DNA from: Quillaja saponaria | Lineage: Eukaryota > Streptophyta > Magnoliopsida > Fabales > Quillajaceae | Assembly: GCA_029379385.1 (NCBI GenBank) | Contig: CM055612.1 | Coordinates: forward strand, 17,856,001 to 17,920,000 | Direction: 5' to 3' | Length of the DNA stretch: 64,000 bases | The notes under the pieces: generated by a model | What the model was told of the DNA's origin: nothing | Seen by the model: only the letters and a program-made list of their open reading frames with translations | The model's database searches: none | In this document: positions 35,345 through 47,680 of the stretch, piece by piece | How the letters are laid out: each line of letters begins with the position of its first letter | Numbering within the stretch: position 1 is the first letter of the stretch | Translations under genes and position numbers: made by a program

Positions 35345-36290
35345 ATATTTTTTGATGGATTTAGTTGGTTTCTATATTTTTTTTTATTGCGATAGTCTAA
35401 TCCATCGCTAACTCAAAATACAACATTTGACTTAATGCTAGATGGATTAGATATGACAAATGTTGTCCTGTCACAAATTGTCACGAAAATCACTCATATC
35501 CCATTCCATAGCCCAACACCCATTTCTCCTTCTTTTTTTTTCCCTCTTTTTCATCTACTCCTTACCCTACCTCAACTCAGCCTCTAACTTGATCTGCAAC
35601 TTTTGATGATCTATTTTTCGACACCCAAGCTCTCCTACTTCATCAACCTATTCTTATACCTTTTTAGTTTTTCAAATTTGAGATATTTGGGACATAATTT
35701 TTGGATTAAGAAAATTTTCAAATTTGTGTAACTTGATGTTGAATATGTTAGTTTTAATTAGTTTTTTAGGTTATTATTGTTGTTATTGTTAGATTTGTTT
35801 AGTTTTGTGATGAAGAATTTGGTTTTTGTTTTTGTTTGGATTTAGGTTTGATGATTTTTTTAAAATTGATATAAAATATTGATGATTATGTTAGTTTATA
35901 TTGTATTTTAGGTTGATTTCTAGTTATAATTGTTAGATTAATTTAGATTTGTGATGAATATTTTGGTTATTTTTTTTTTGTTTTAAATTGTTGTGGTTTA
36001 GGTTTGATTATTTTTTCAATTGATCTAAAATGTTGATGATTATATTAGTTTTATTATATGTTTATTTTATTATAGCTATGAGTTTAGTTTTAATTTGAGG
36101 GTTTTAAAATTTTTTGAATATTTTATGTTAGTTTTGTATTTTAATTTGTTTACTTAATTTATTATTATTATTGTAGATTTATGTTTAGTATTTTTATGCT
36201 ACTTTTAAATTTTGTTTTTGTTATTGTAGTTATAATTATTAAATTAATTTAGGATTTTGATTGAAATTTTTTGGTTTTTATGTATGTGTA
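35345..36290. repeat. Dispersed repeat, copy 2, probable CACTA-3 leader region
   Basis: Same orientation and order as 22620-23338. The upstream part has gtcacaaattgtcacg-like words that resemble CACTA subterminal repeats. A pyrimidine-rich stretch (about 35520-35590) and a GT-like donor after TTTTTCAAATTTGAG suggest a transcript leader with intron 1. Confidence 0.65.
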
Positions 36291-36599
36291 AAAAATTTAA
36301 GTTGTGAAACTAAGAATTGGTAATTGATAACTTGAATTGATTTCTGGTAGAATTGTAGAATCAATTTGGAGGGGTGGTAAGGGGATTTAGGTGTTTTCTC
36401 TTTTAATGCTCTTGGGTTCCTTGGCTTTAGGTGAATTGTTATGAATTGTACCAGGTTTTTAATTGTCATAACAAGAAAATTTATTGGTCTGAGCATATTT
36501 GTTAGATTATTATATGGATTAGTGTTTATGTGTTAAACTATTTGGTTAAAAGGATTAGTGATTTAGTTGATACTAAAGTTTTACATATACTTAAAACTT

Positions 36600-38035
36600 A
36601 GATTCTTGTTCAAGAATCATTACTAATGATCAATTCAAATATGTTATTATTTCTTAATATGATATTGACAACAATGAATTAGCAGTACTTAACAATTGTT
36701 AAATTGTCCAAAATGGATAGTTTAGGAAAATGATGCAAAGTATTCACTATAGTAATTGCCTAATTCAATATTCTTTTGTTTTATAGTTCAATTTCATTCC
36801 TCTATCTTCTCCGAGTACGTACGTACATACACATGGTGACTTTGTGTTTTTGTCATGTACTTAAGAGATCATATGGAAATGCTGTCGAAATTTTTTGAAG
36901 TTGGAATGAAGGGTTAAGTTATTAACTGGAATGGAATGTGTCATTTTCATCTTACCTTTAAGAATGAGTTAAGGGTGCTAGAGACAATGCATAAACCATC
37001 TCACCCTAAGTTTGCAAGTGAGATTCAAAATCTTTGTCATGGACTATCTACTGATATATTTAATTTATTTGGTAATTCAAGTACACCAGTTACTTGTTTG
37101 CTCACTTTCATTACACTATACAATCTTATTATGAGTAGTTGCATATGAACATCAATATTCTAGTCCTAACTCACCAAAAAAGAACTTAGATATTAACTTG
37201 AAACCTTTGGTGGATGAGCTAAAAATTATGTGGGATAAAGGTGTCTTCACTTTTGATCATTACAAAAAATAGAATTTCCTAACGAGGGCTTCATTTTTAT
37301 GGTCAATTAGAGATTTTCTGTCATGTAAGATGTTATATGGGTGAAATGCACATAGGAGACTTATTTATCCAATTTACATGGAAATAACTACATTATTTTT
37401 CTCAAGAATGGCAATATATATTCATTTTATTACCATCAACAATTCTTGCCAATGGACTATCCATTTCGAATAAGCAAAAATACTTTTAAAAATAGAACTA
37501 TTGAGAAATCAAGACCACCCCACTATTTAGTGGTACATAAATCAAGGCACGAGTATTTAAGCATATGTAAATCACATGAGGATTGTTGGACGAAACCTAG
37601 TTATTTTTAGGAATTACTGTATTGTGAGACTAATTTGATTCGCCTTAATTTGGTCATGTATGTTGAAAAAAAAAAAAATTTGATAATGTGATAAATACCT
37701 TTATAAATGTTAAAGAAAAAAAATAAGAGACTATTCATATGCACGTGAGAATTTATGATTATTATACAAGTGTCCATAATTAAAGTTATGCAAGCATGGT
37801 GGCAAGTTAATGAAACTAAAAGCTACCTATGTTTTAGCAAATGATCAAATAAAAGAAATTTTTGAATAGTTAAAACTATTATGTTTTTTAGATGGCCATG
37901 TCTCCAATTTATCTTGTTGTATTAATGTTGACAATAAGAAATTCTACAATATGAAGAGTCACAATTGATATGTGTTCCCAGAGAAGTTGTTGCCATTAGC
38001 TACACTAGACTTTTGTTGAAACCAATATAAGGTGC
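36600..38035 (+). pseudogene. Third CACTA TNP2 transposase remnant, + strand
   Basis: Translation gives HPKFASEIQNLCHGLSTDIF, LFGNSSTPVTC and FITLYNLIMS (36990-37140). It continues with KNYVG and EGFIFMVN pieces, QFLPMDYPFRISKN (about 37440), PHYLVVHKSRHEY, ETNLIRLNLVMYVEK (about 37630) and NMKSHN (about 37955). These parallel the CACTA-2 TNP2 piece by piece (DFASEIRNVHLRLSTDGFNP, NSSVPITC, HDCHVF), so it is the same family in the opposite orientation. The upstream sequence near 36700 (ttaaattgtccaaaatgga) also matches the CACTA-2 upstream region at about 51030-51050 in reverse. Many stops; terminal repeats not found. Confidence 0.8.
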
Positions 38036-39570
38036 AATAACACAAATGAGCTAATTTTATGTTGATATATACATAGTTGTCAAATTATGAATCAAAATCT
38101 TATTTTTATGAATCATGAATTGTTATGGATCGCATGATATGATTAAATTTTCTTTATAATGTAATAATAAATAAACATGTTGAAAGCTTAATTAATTGAA
38201 AAGTGATTGATATTAGCACATAAAACGAGCATAATAGCAATATCTTGATGGCCAATCACTTCATAATAACAAAAGATAGTTTCCTTCATCAATATTCTTT
38301 CATTATCTCACAATTTAACTAACAATAACATCTTAAGCATCTAAAATTGAAGGTAAACACTTGAATATAAACATGAATAAAAAATCATCATTTATTTCTT
38401 TCTAGTTAACTTGTACATTATCCTTAATCAAGCAAAAATCATAATCATCGTGATCAATATCAAGATTATTAAATTAATCTTTCTCATCTTCGTCATCATT
38501 GTCAACTAAGTCAACCATCTCCCCTTGGACCCTTTATCTTCAATTTCATCTTCCACATCATCTCCAACTTTTGCATTGCCTTTCTTCTTCCTAATTCCAA
38601 TGGTACTCAAGTTGTCCTTAGTTCTATAATGATTTGATCAAATAAATAATAGTTAATTAGTAACAAATGATGAAGCCTTCTAGTCAAAGAGTAAATGTGA
38701 TGGAAGAGAAAAAGATGAAGCCTTCGATTACGATATTTTGAAAATTTACCTATTCATAGAAGTTTGACAGTTAAAACTTGAAACTATCATAAATTTTTGT
38801 TTTCTTTTCTAAGACATAAATATGTTTTTAAATATAAAAATAATCTAAAATTTATTTATAATTGATTTATAATATATATAAGTTATATTATACTTATAGT
38901 CCTTCTAGTTGAGCGAGAAAGTCAATTTAGTCTCTAACTTTCAAAACCCGACAATGTGCTCCCTGTAACTTCCAAAATCGTGCAATTCCATCATTCTCAT
39001 TAGCTCCCATCAATAATAAGATAACGAACGTTGATGTGGATGGATGGCTGTCTATGTGGCTTGGGTATGTAGACAAAAGTTATTATACAGACCCATTATA
39101 AGGTCATATGCTTCTCACGTGGCCTCACATCTCCCTCATTTCTTCTTCTTCTTCCTTTATCATTTTCTCCTAATTTCCAAGTTTGATTAACATTAAAAGT
39201 TAGGGTTTGCAGAGATTAAAATTGATCGCAACTGGAAAGAGAGAAAGTTGCTAAGTGTTTGGTTGTTGGGCATTCTACTTGTGAAACAAATTTGAAGTCA
39301 AATTTCATTTTCTTTGGATAAGTGTATTATTTTGAGAACTGCTTCATTTGTCTTCTACTATTTTTAGAATTCTCAATTTACACTAGTTTTTAAATGGTTT
39401 AGATAAGCCTTGGAGGTAAATGTCTGAGTTGTAGGACCACATTGTTTAGGATGTGGATATTCTTACATCATAAAATATTTGTTTTTCGTTTTATTGTGTT
39501 GTAAGACCAATTTTTAGGTCCAAGGTTCTTGTTCTTTGTGGTGATGGTTTTTTTGTTTTGTTATGTTGTA
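38036..39570. other. AT-rich stretch, possible 5' flank of MULE-2
   Basis: Minus-strand frames near 38480-38640 give a Lys-rich then acidic piece (GIRKKKGNAKVGDDVEDEIE) that could be a transposase tail, but no family could be assigned. The words atagtccttctagttgagcg and tagtctctaactttc near 38896-38945 resemble plant MULE terminal regions and may mark the 5' end of MULE-2; this is only an inference. Confidence 0.35.
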
Positions 39571-39959
39571 GACGGATACTATTTCACTTATTAAGGTATA
39601 CCGTTTCCATAAGGGGCACCTTGTGGATGATGAAACTGAGAAGGGATTATGTTACAAAGAGAGAAAGGTAGAAATTAACAATGTGTAACTAAACTATTGG
39701 TATTATTTCCATGCTAGGGACATGATTAAGGAGGAGTTAGAGTATTTTAATTATACCAAATTGCTTTGGAGACCCTTTTGGTTACCCTATAGTGTTGCAT
39801 TCAAGGAATTTTCTACTGGTAATGATGCCATAGAAATGATGAATGATTCTGAGAGAAAAGTTACTCTGTATGTAAAGCACAATATAAAAAATCCTAATTT
39901 GGTAAATTTAGCATTGCCATCCTCTGCACCTTCAACCTGAAGTAGACACTAAAGATAAC

Positions 39960-41430
39960 TTACAATATGAAATGGAGGTGTGAATGTTGTTGAGATAGAT
40001 ATAGATATAGGAGTCTGTTATAAGAGAGATATTAGTTAGAGGATAGTTGAAGAAAACACCTAATATGACTTCACGAGTGCTAAGTCTATAAAATAGCCTT
40101 ATTTACATGTCCTTTTTGTTCATATTATTTGCTATGTTCTTGAGTTTTAGTTGAAGTTTGCTTAAGTTTTTAGTTAAATCCTAGTTAAGTCCTTATCGTA
40201 TTAGAATGTGAATCAAAATTCATTTCGACTAGGATTTTGGTTTTTAAAGAGTTATAACTTATATTAACTTAGTTTATGTGTTTTAAAGGTTTCATGCTTA
40301 AAGGAATCCTATTAGAAGCCAAATTCGAGCTCAAAATACACAAAAATAACAAAATAGTGTGTGCTGCTAGGATCAAGTCTAGGGCTATGGCGTCAAAAAG
40401 TTAGGGCCTTGGCGCTAGAACTTTGCGCCACAGTGCCCTCATGATGATTTTTATGAATTTTTTGCGCTATGACGCCAACCCGATTCCTAGTCCGAATTAA
40501 ACTCCTTTTTGAGGGTTTTAAAGCTTATTTAAAGAGGCTTATGTTGACGAATCGAAACATACAATTAAGATAAGAAGTTTTGGAGATTAAGAGGCAATCA
40601 AAAGTGCAAGGAGCAAAATAAGCAAGGATAGTTAAAGCTTAAAGATTGACAATCTTTATAGTTTTCTTTATTTTACTCATTCTTTACTTTCTTGTATTTG
40701 CTTGATGTTTTTATTGTTTAAATCCATGTTTACATGAAGTAGCATGAAATAAGTCCCTATTTAGGATTACAATGGAACTCATATATAACCTGACTTGAAT
40801 TTGTCCATAGAATTCTTAAGGATGGTATTTATGTTATTTACTTCATTCCATGCTCAACGCCTCTAATTGCTTGATTTTTACTTGATTTCTAATTAGATTG
40901 ATTTGGTAACTTAATGAAACCTTGATGAAATAAATCTAGGATTAGCCTTAAGTGATATAGTACATGTTTGAATTCATTTATTTAGTTTCCTGAATTTGAT
41001 TTGTATATAGGATAAATATCTACTTATATATCTTGTATAACCAATTTAGGTCTAGTCTTAATGAATCTTACTTAATTTAATTTTCATAAACATATAGTGA
41101 ATTAGTTAAGTAAGATATAATTACAAGTAATTTCGAAAGGTACTATAACTAAGCATGATAAGATAATAATAATCAAAGTGAAGTGTGAGGGAAGTTGTAA
41201 TTCTAGGTCTTCTCCATTAAATTCTTAAATTTAATATGTCATTAGTTAGTTTAGATTAGATTAGTTTTTAACCATAATTTGTTTATTTGAATAAAGTTGG
41301 GATTATGTTAATTTTAAGTACTTAGCCAGATATTAGTTACAATTCCTCATTGGTTTGATGCTCTATTTTTTAACTATATTACTTATTACTATATGTGCAT
41401 TTGCATAATTAATATCGACAACAATGAGGT
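39960..41430. other. Non-coding segment splitting MULE-2
   Basis: AT-rich, except for a patch near 40375-40480 with GGCGTC, TTGGCGCTAG, TTTGCGCCAC and TTTGCGCTATGACGCC, words seen in some plant LTR or other repeats. It could be an intron of the MULE gene or an inserted element. I found no clear terminal repeats or target duplication. Confidence 0.4.
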
Positions 41431-42018
41431 AGAAGAAAGTGTACAGGATGTTGATAGATTTAGACATCCCTGTTTCTGATGAAAGTAATAACAGTGTGAA
41501 AAGTTGTCACTTACCAGACAGTGACAAGGAGATGAATTATGATAATTTTGATATGTATGTCGATGAAAATGAAGAAAGTGAGAATGAAACTACTGGAAAT
41601 GCTTTCACTTCTAAAAAACAGAAAACGAAATCAAAAGGTAAAGAAAAAGCAGTGCCTCCAACTTCTACACTAGTGCCACCATCAAGTGGTATAGACATTG
41701 AAGATTGTTATGACAGTGATGACCTTGACAACTCTTTAAGTTTTGATGATAATGGAGCTAAGAATATGAGATACAATAGATTTAGAAGTGAAGATATGTG
41801 CAAAGACTTTCAATGAAAGATAGGCATGGAGTTTACTAATTTAGGTGAGTTCAAAGAAGTGATAGATGAGTTTTCACTACTAACTGGAAGAAAGACCAAG
41901 TTTAAGAACATGATGATGTGAGGTGCAGAGCTAAGTGCAAGTCTGGTTGTGGGTGGTGGGCGTTATGCATTAAGATAGGTGGCACAGAGGTTTTTAGAGT
42001 TAATATTGTAGCCTTTCC

Positions 42019-42063
42019 CCCTCTCCTCCCTCCCCCCCCCCCCCCCCAAACACACACACAAAA
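42019..42063. repeat. Poly-C and CA low-complexity tract in MULE-2
   Basis: A C-rich run (ctcctccctcccccc... to about 42048) is followed by an ACACACACA tract inside the MULE-2 DNA-binding/linker part. It is unusual in this AT-rich window and a likely site of sequencing or assembly error. Confidence 0.9.
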
Positions 42064-42540
42064 CAAATCCTTTGAAAATCACTTTACTAGAAAGAAAAAA
42101 AAGTGTCAGAGGTCATAATGGATAAGGTCAAGGTTAATTACAAAATGAAATTAGGTGATGTGATTGATGTTTTTAAGAAAAAATACAATGTGGGAATATC
42201 AAAGACAATAGCAATAGGTTAAGGAAAAATGCAGTCAATATTATTGAAGGCACACATAAAGAGTAATACAATAAGTTGTGGGCTTATTATGTAGAGTTGA
42301 AAAGGGATAATCTTAGGACCACATTTCAGATTAAACTATGGAGACCTCAAATTCATGTAGCACCTTTATTCTATAGCCTCTATTTATTTTGAGGCATGCA
42401 AGATAGGGTTTTTAGCTAGCTGTAGACCATTTATTGGCATTGATGGATGTCATTTGAAGGGTGAGTATAGGGGTCAGCTACTGGTGGTTGTTGGTTTTGA
42501 TCAAAATGATCAATACTGTTATAGCCAAACATTTTTACAT

Positions 42541-44072
42541 ACGTTGTAAAATTTTTTGTACGTAACTTAGTGTGACAAGGTAGGTAAATGTATATGTATA
42601 GTAGAATTAAAATAAACAATATATATATTTATGTATGTAATTAGAAATTTTTTTTTTTATCTTTACCATGTCATGGGTTGATTTTGAAACTATAGAAATT
42701 TTAATGATGATTGTGTAACAAGTGGATACCTTGGAATTTAACTAGAAAATCATGATAATATATATATATATATTTATATGTATGTTTATTTTTAGAATTA
42801 ATATACACCACAAACCAAAAGTTAAACATTAGGCCTTTCATAAATATTATATTATCTTGGTTTTTTATGAATATTATAGTATTTTAATTATTATAGCTTT
42901 CTCTCCTCCCTTTTTGTCAAACCGACTTACTTTTTCTTGTCTTCATTCTTCCATCTACCGAGCCTTGTAATTCCTTCCTCTGTTTTTATCAACTAGACCA
43001 TGGGTTTTCAATTGGAGTATCTAAGTTGAAGCTTTTGGTGGGTTGGCTTCTTTCTTTGCTCTTGTGGATTTTAGAGGCCAATATTAGGAAGTTGAAATTT
43101 ACTTTGATTTAAGGAGATTTACAGTAGCTTGTTGCTAATTTTTCTGTATCTCCTTTCTAGTTTTTCTTTCTTTGTTGTGTAGGTGTTGTTGTCATGGACA
43201 ACAAGCACAAATCTGCATCCACCTTGCTTCTCCTTTTCAATAACTACTCAATTCTATATTAATTATTTCCATCACTATCAACTTGTATTTTACCTCCTAA
43301 CAATTCTCAAATCTAAACCTTTGAACCATATCTTAAAGAAGTAACTAAGTTTCAAGAAAAATAAGAGAAATTGAGTGACTCACACACTTAGTTCTTTTAG
43401 GCCTTTCAATAAATACCTTAAGTACAATTTATCTCATTGCTTTTGTATGCGTATTTTATTTTATTCTTGTATATGTATTCATGTATATATATGCCTCCCA
43501 ACATAATCAATACAATTCAATTAACCCATAGACTACTCATGTTCCAATTGTGGAATTCAATTTAGATCAATTACCTAAAGTTAACTAAAAAATTGAATTA
43601 TACATTTTCAATTAAAATTTTAAGCTTCCTTCATCTAATTCACCTAATCATCATCTAGGTCTTCTTGTATTTCTTAACTTTTACACATATTTCAAATTTC
43701 AATATATTTAATCTTTATTTTAACTCACTAACTATTAACAATCTAATACACATAATAACTAAACTTGTGAAACATTCAAAACCTATATTCAGTTAAATTA
43801 GTCAATTGTATAATTAAGCTATTTTCTTAAAATTTCATATACTACTGCCTCACCATAGGCTACTCAAGAAGTATACATAGCTAGAAAAAGGTAACCAAAC
43901 CTAAAGCATCTATTTATTCCCTACACAACCCACACAACCAGCTTTCTCAAACAAGGTAACCATCAATCCTCATGGTTGCAACCAATCCAAGGTGCTTGTC
44001 TTGAACTTTAGTGGGAAAGGTATTAGAGTGGCTAACTTAACCCAAAAAAGGTTGAATCTTACGGGTTCATGT
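42541..44072. other. AT-rich intergenic stretch flanking CACTA-2
   Basis: No recognisable protein. A (TA)n tract lies near 42758-42775. The last bases, ...TTCATGT, end in the TGT copy that forms the target duplication of CACTA-2. Confidence 0.4.
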
Positions 44073-44770
44073 CACTGCTAGAAAAAAGCAGTTTAGCGAC
44101 GGGCTCAATCTGTCATAAATTCGTCGTAAATCCATCACAAATTGGATTTGCAACGAACTTGTGATGGATTTATGACAGATTATGTCTATCGTAAATTTCT
44201 CAACTCAATTTTGTGACAAAAATAATTAGGTTGTAAATTCATCGCAAATGTATAGCGACGGGAGTATTTCGTCGCTATTCCATAAAAATCATTCGCCAAA
44301 AAAATTCAACAAAACTATCGTTAAATTGCGATAATAAATTCCGTCACAAATTCCGTTGCAAATTTTACAATGAACAACTTTTAATTCCATAGCAAATCCG
44401 TTGCAAATCTGTCGCAAATTAAGATCATAATTCGGTCGCAAATCCGCCATAATTTCTTCTTAAAATTCTGTCATAATATGTCGCAAATCTATCGCAATCT
44501 TAAAACTTAAGAAATTTCAATCCTTCGCAAATCAGTCCCAAATGTGTCATAATTGTAAAACTTAAGAAATTTTAATCCATCGCGAAACTATCACAAATCC
44601 ATCGCAAAATTAAGAAATTTATTTCTGTCACAAATCCGTCACAAATACTTTGCAAAATATTTTCGTCACTATTCTGTCACAAATTTTTTGCTAATCTAAA
44701 AATATAATGTACATATTCTGTCACAAAATCGTCACTATTTTGTTGCTAATTGTAACAGTTTTTAGTATAT
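44073..44770. repeat. CACTA-2 left terminus and subterminal repeats
   Basis: Dozens of short direct and inverted variants of CCGTCGCAAATT/TTTGCGACGG follow the terminal inverted repeat. The regular spacing is that of TNPA-type binding sites in CACTA elements (inferred), not of a CRISPR array: the units are degenerate and in both orientations. Confidence 0.85.
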
Positions 44771-45279
44771 TTATGCATTTTAATTCATTTTTTCATATTT
44801 TTTACACCTGTTTTGACCATGTGATATCAATAAATTCAGAAACCAAACTATAATGAACACATTCCATTAACAAAAGAAAATTACATCAATTCAACAATGT
44901 TTCATCACATATTCAACACATATTCAACAAACTTTCAACACATATCCAACTAACTTTAGGCACATTCTACATTTAACATATCTAAATATGTAATAAAAGT
45001 AAACTTAAAAGATAATAAAACCTTGTCCAAAAACTAAGTAAGAAACTACATCTTAATCATCGTCACCAAGATCCTCATCGGATTCATCATCATTATCTTC
45101 ATCTTCAACATTATCATCCTAATAAGTAAAACATAGTAAATTTATATAAGTAAATTTGTATAATTTAATTAGTTTCTACTTTTCATAATTGAAACAAAAC
45201 TTACAGCTTGTGGTCCATATTTTCTTTTTGCTTTCCCTTTATGATGCCCATGTGCCCAAGACGATTGAGAGAAAGAAGT

Positions 45280-46135
45280 TGTCAACTATTTAATAGCATC
45301 CATAACACCTTTTAGCGCATTATTAACATAACTACGCATCTCTTGATTTTGTGTCTGAATCTCAGTGCGCAACTCGATACGCATCTCAGTACGTATCTCG
45401 GTTCGCATGATACTTAAAAAATATTCTTCTGAGACAGGCACACTAGATGATGAACTAGCTGGATATGAGCTAACACTGGCCAAAGATGAGAAACGTGAAT
45501 AATAAGGGTCAAGAGTACGACCAAAGCCATAAACTCTACCCTTCTTTGACTGTCCAGTGGAACACAACCATGCATCCATATCTATAACCGGTTCAATAGA
45601 CGATGAACTTCCATCCTCTCCATATTTTTCAATAACTCTACCGAAATACCCTTCCTATAAATCAAAAAAATTATGTTATATAAATTTCATTGAATATTAA
45701 AAAATAATCACTTATTTTAAAGATTAACATTTACACTGACATTCTGTGAATGCTGAGAAACAAACTCTTCTGTCTTTCTCTTATGCGTTCGGTCAAATAA
45801 CTCCTTATATCGGATAGGTCATTTCAGTTCTTTTTCCCGCAAAATAGACATAACTTATACATGCCTTCGGTAAAAAATTATGAGTTGGTAAATTAAATAA
45901 TTTATTTGTTTACCATAATCTACTTATGACGAACGAATGTGCGCGAACCTCTAGCATGAACACTAGCCTCTGGCATTGAACTTCGATTTTTCATAGCAGC
46001 TTTCGACTTATGTTTCCACTCCTCTGTATTCCATGTTGTTTCACACAACTCATTAAAATATTCAGATCGAATAGCTACTGGATCAAATCCTTTCCAATCT
46101 AATGAGTTTTGTGATATACTTTTTACCCTAGCCAT
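45280..46135 (-). pseudogene. CACTA-2 TNPA-like gene, C-terminal part (Transposase_24 family)
   Basis: RVKSISQNSLDWKGFDPVAI starts near 46130. It is followed by CETTWNTEEWKHKSKAAMKN and RSSMPEASVHARGSRTFVRH (to about 45925). After an intron-like gap come GYFGRVIEK-type residues, CSTGQSKKGRVYGFGRTLDP (about 45560), a Ser-rich linker and a charged helix EIRTEMRIELRTEIQ (about 45390). The KS--AKxNR--x-x-x-H--GS motif and the GxxKKGRVYGxG motif are hallmarks of plant CACTA TNPA-type proteins, which bind the subterminal repeats. Exons look largely open here, so this gene is better preserved than TNP2. The upstream exons at 46.2-46.8 kb belong to it. Confidence 0.8.
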
Positions 46136-46179
46136 ATTTCTCGCATTATAAAGTATTTAATTGAATCATTCTTGTGCAG

Positions 46180-46800
46180 TATTTTCCCACAAAATGCGAG
46201 CCATAGACCTATCATACTCAGATGCAAAACGAAATCTCATCTGAAAAGTAAAATATATAATAGTTAGCAAATATCATTCAATCATATACAAATTTTAATT
46301 ATACATAAATCTTACCATAAATGAGTCGAAGAGTGAATCCTTAACGTCCTAAGGATATGATTTATAGGTAGCTATCGGGCCAGACATATGAGAAATAATT
46401 TTATTGCCTATTTCATGAGTGATAGTTGATGGATAGAACCTCCTACTACATACACATAAAAGATTTAGATAAAAAAAAAAGGAAATCAAATATATAAACA
46501 ACAAATAAGTGTATAACTTACGGATTTGTTCCTGGCTCTATACTGATGATAGGGCGTGGATCTGCAATGCAAATATCATGTGAGGCTAATGAGGGACTCT
46601 CGGCCGGAGTAACCGGTGATGGAGAAATAGTGTGTGAGGTGGATGGTGAAGGAAGTATAGGTGATACAGACTCCTTTCTAGATGATGAAGGAAGTATAAG
46701 TGATATAAACTCCTTCCTAGGTGATGAATAGGTGATATAGACTCCTTCCTAGACAATGATTCTGGTATGTCACTCCTTGACACTCTAGTAGGCACTGCAG
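46180..46800 (-). pseudogene. CACTA-2 TNPA-like gene, N-terminal Ser/Pro-rich exon with repeats
   Basis: The minus-strand frame gives SRKPAVPTRVSRSDIPESL and then repeated SRKES(I/V)SPI(L)PS units (about 46560-46770). PSPVTPAESPSL and CIADPRPIISIEPGTNP follow, an N-terminus typical of TNPA-type proteins. The repeat unit of about 39 bp has lost register at its first copy (SISPIHHLG instead of SPR), which breaks the frame. The + strand open frame at 46546-46731 is the shadow of this region. Confidence 0.65.
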
Positions 46801-47023
46801 GTTTACGGCTCTATGGTGGCATACTTCAAAATACAAACAGTATGCACATAACAACATATATTTATAATGGCGTACAATAAAATTTAACTATTAACATAAG
46901 ACAAATATTATATTGAATGGCATATTAATAAAACACACATTACCAGCAGAATTTTTTCAATGTTATCTGTATCATCACTTTCTAATTGCCATTCTGCCTC
47001 TTCTACCTCATCTTCCTCATCAT

Positions 47024-47680
47024 TTATATCATCATCAACACCCACATCAAAATTTTCTTGGAGTTCATTTCTTGTCCTTTTTTAGTACGAGGTGTTAACT
47101 CATTCAGATTCACTTCTTCCACGATGTCTCTGTCAAACAAGACAACTGGTTCATCAATTTCATCAGACTGGAGTCTAAATGACGAATAGGTAGCTCCAAC
47201 ATCATTCTGATAGTAATTATGGTATTCTTCCTCCATATACACCTCAGAAGTATGCAACTTGATTTTAACTTTGCATGCAGCCCACCAATCAACCCTATCT
47301 TTATTTTTTGAAGCTGGATATTTCGTGTAATACACTTGTTGGGCTTGCTCAGCTAATATAAATGGCTTAAATGACCGAAGTTTGGACTTGTGATTGATTT
47401 CCACAATTCCATACTTTTTATCATTTCGAACCCCATTAATCAGGTCAAACCGCTTACATCTAAATAGAACTACCTTGTTATTGTCACCTAGGTAAGTGAA
47501 TTCTAAAATTTCCTTAATTATCCCATAATAATCTAATGCATCATTACCATAGTTACAACCTAAAACACAAACATCACTGTTTATTGTTGTCTTATTTTCC
47601 CCATAATCCTTAGTGTGAAATTTGTATCCGTTGATGATGAAAGCATTGTAACATTTAACACAATTTTAAGGACCACGAGC
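47024..47680 (-). pseudogene. CACTA-2 DUF4216 domain exon
   Basis: Reading from about 47675: VKCYNAFIINGYKFHTKDYG, NSDVCVLGCNYG, YYGIIKEILEFTYLGDNNKV and VLFRCKRFDLINGVRNDKKY. PFILAEQAQQVYYTKYPASK and then WWAACKVKIK follow (to about 47260), with an acidic tail to 47024. This is a nearly complete DUF4216 domain, found at the C-terminus of plant TNP2 transposases. The frame is open over most of its length. Its biochemical role is unknown. Confidence 0.8.

Larger units (their letters stand above)
39571..42540 (+). pseudogene. Second Mutator-like (MULE) transposase, interrupted and truncated
   Basis: On the + strand: a PB1-like head (KVYRFHKGHLVDDETEKG, then RDMIKEELEYFNYTKLLW and FKEFSTGNDAIEMM, to 39938), about 1.5 kb of non-coding sequence, an acidic linker with a basic signal-like run (41439-41814) and GMEFTNLGEFKEVIDEFSLL at 41827. 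A MuDR-type DNA-binding piece (RCRAKCKSGCGWWALCIKIG, 41920-41990) comes next. A GISKTIA/KLWAYYVELKRDNLRTTF segment (42195-42330) precedes the catalytic-core start RPFIGIDGCHLKGEYRGQLL (42422-42482). Nothing after DQNDQYC is present, so the rest of the catalytic domain and the SWIM finger are missing. The order and wording match the MULE at 0.7-3.1 kb closely, so both belong to one family. Confidence 0.85.

Noticed and set aside
37641..37680. Possible end of the TNP2 remnant at a poly-A run, as in a retroposed copy
   Set aside because: Recognisable TNP2 sequence continues beyond it to about 38030, so the A-run is internal.
44090..44770. Regularly spaced short repeats resembling a CRISPR-like array
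   Set aside because: The units are degenerate, occur in both orientations and lie directly inside a CACTA terminus in a plant genome. They are subterminal repeats.
46546..46731. Acidic repeat protein GSIGDTDSFLDDEGSISD on the + strand
   Set aside because: It is the shadow of the minus-strand Ser/Pro-rich TNPA-like exon, whose frame matches the family.
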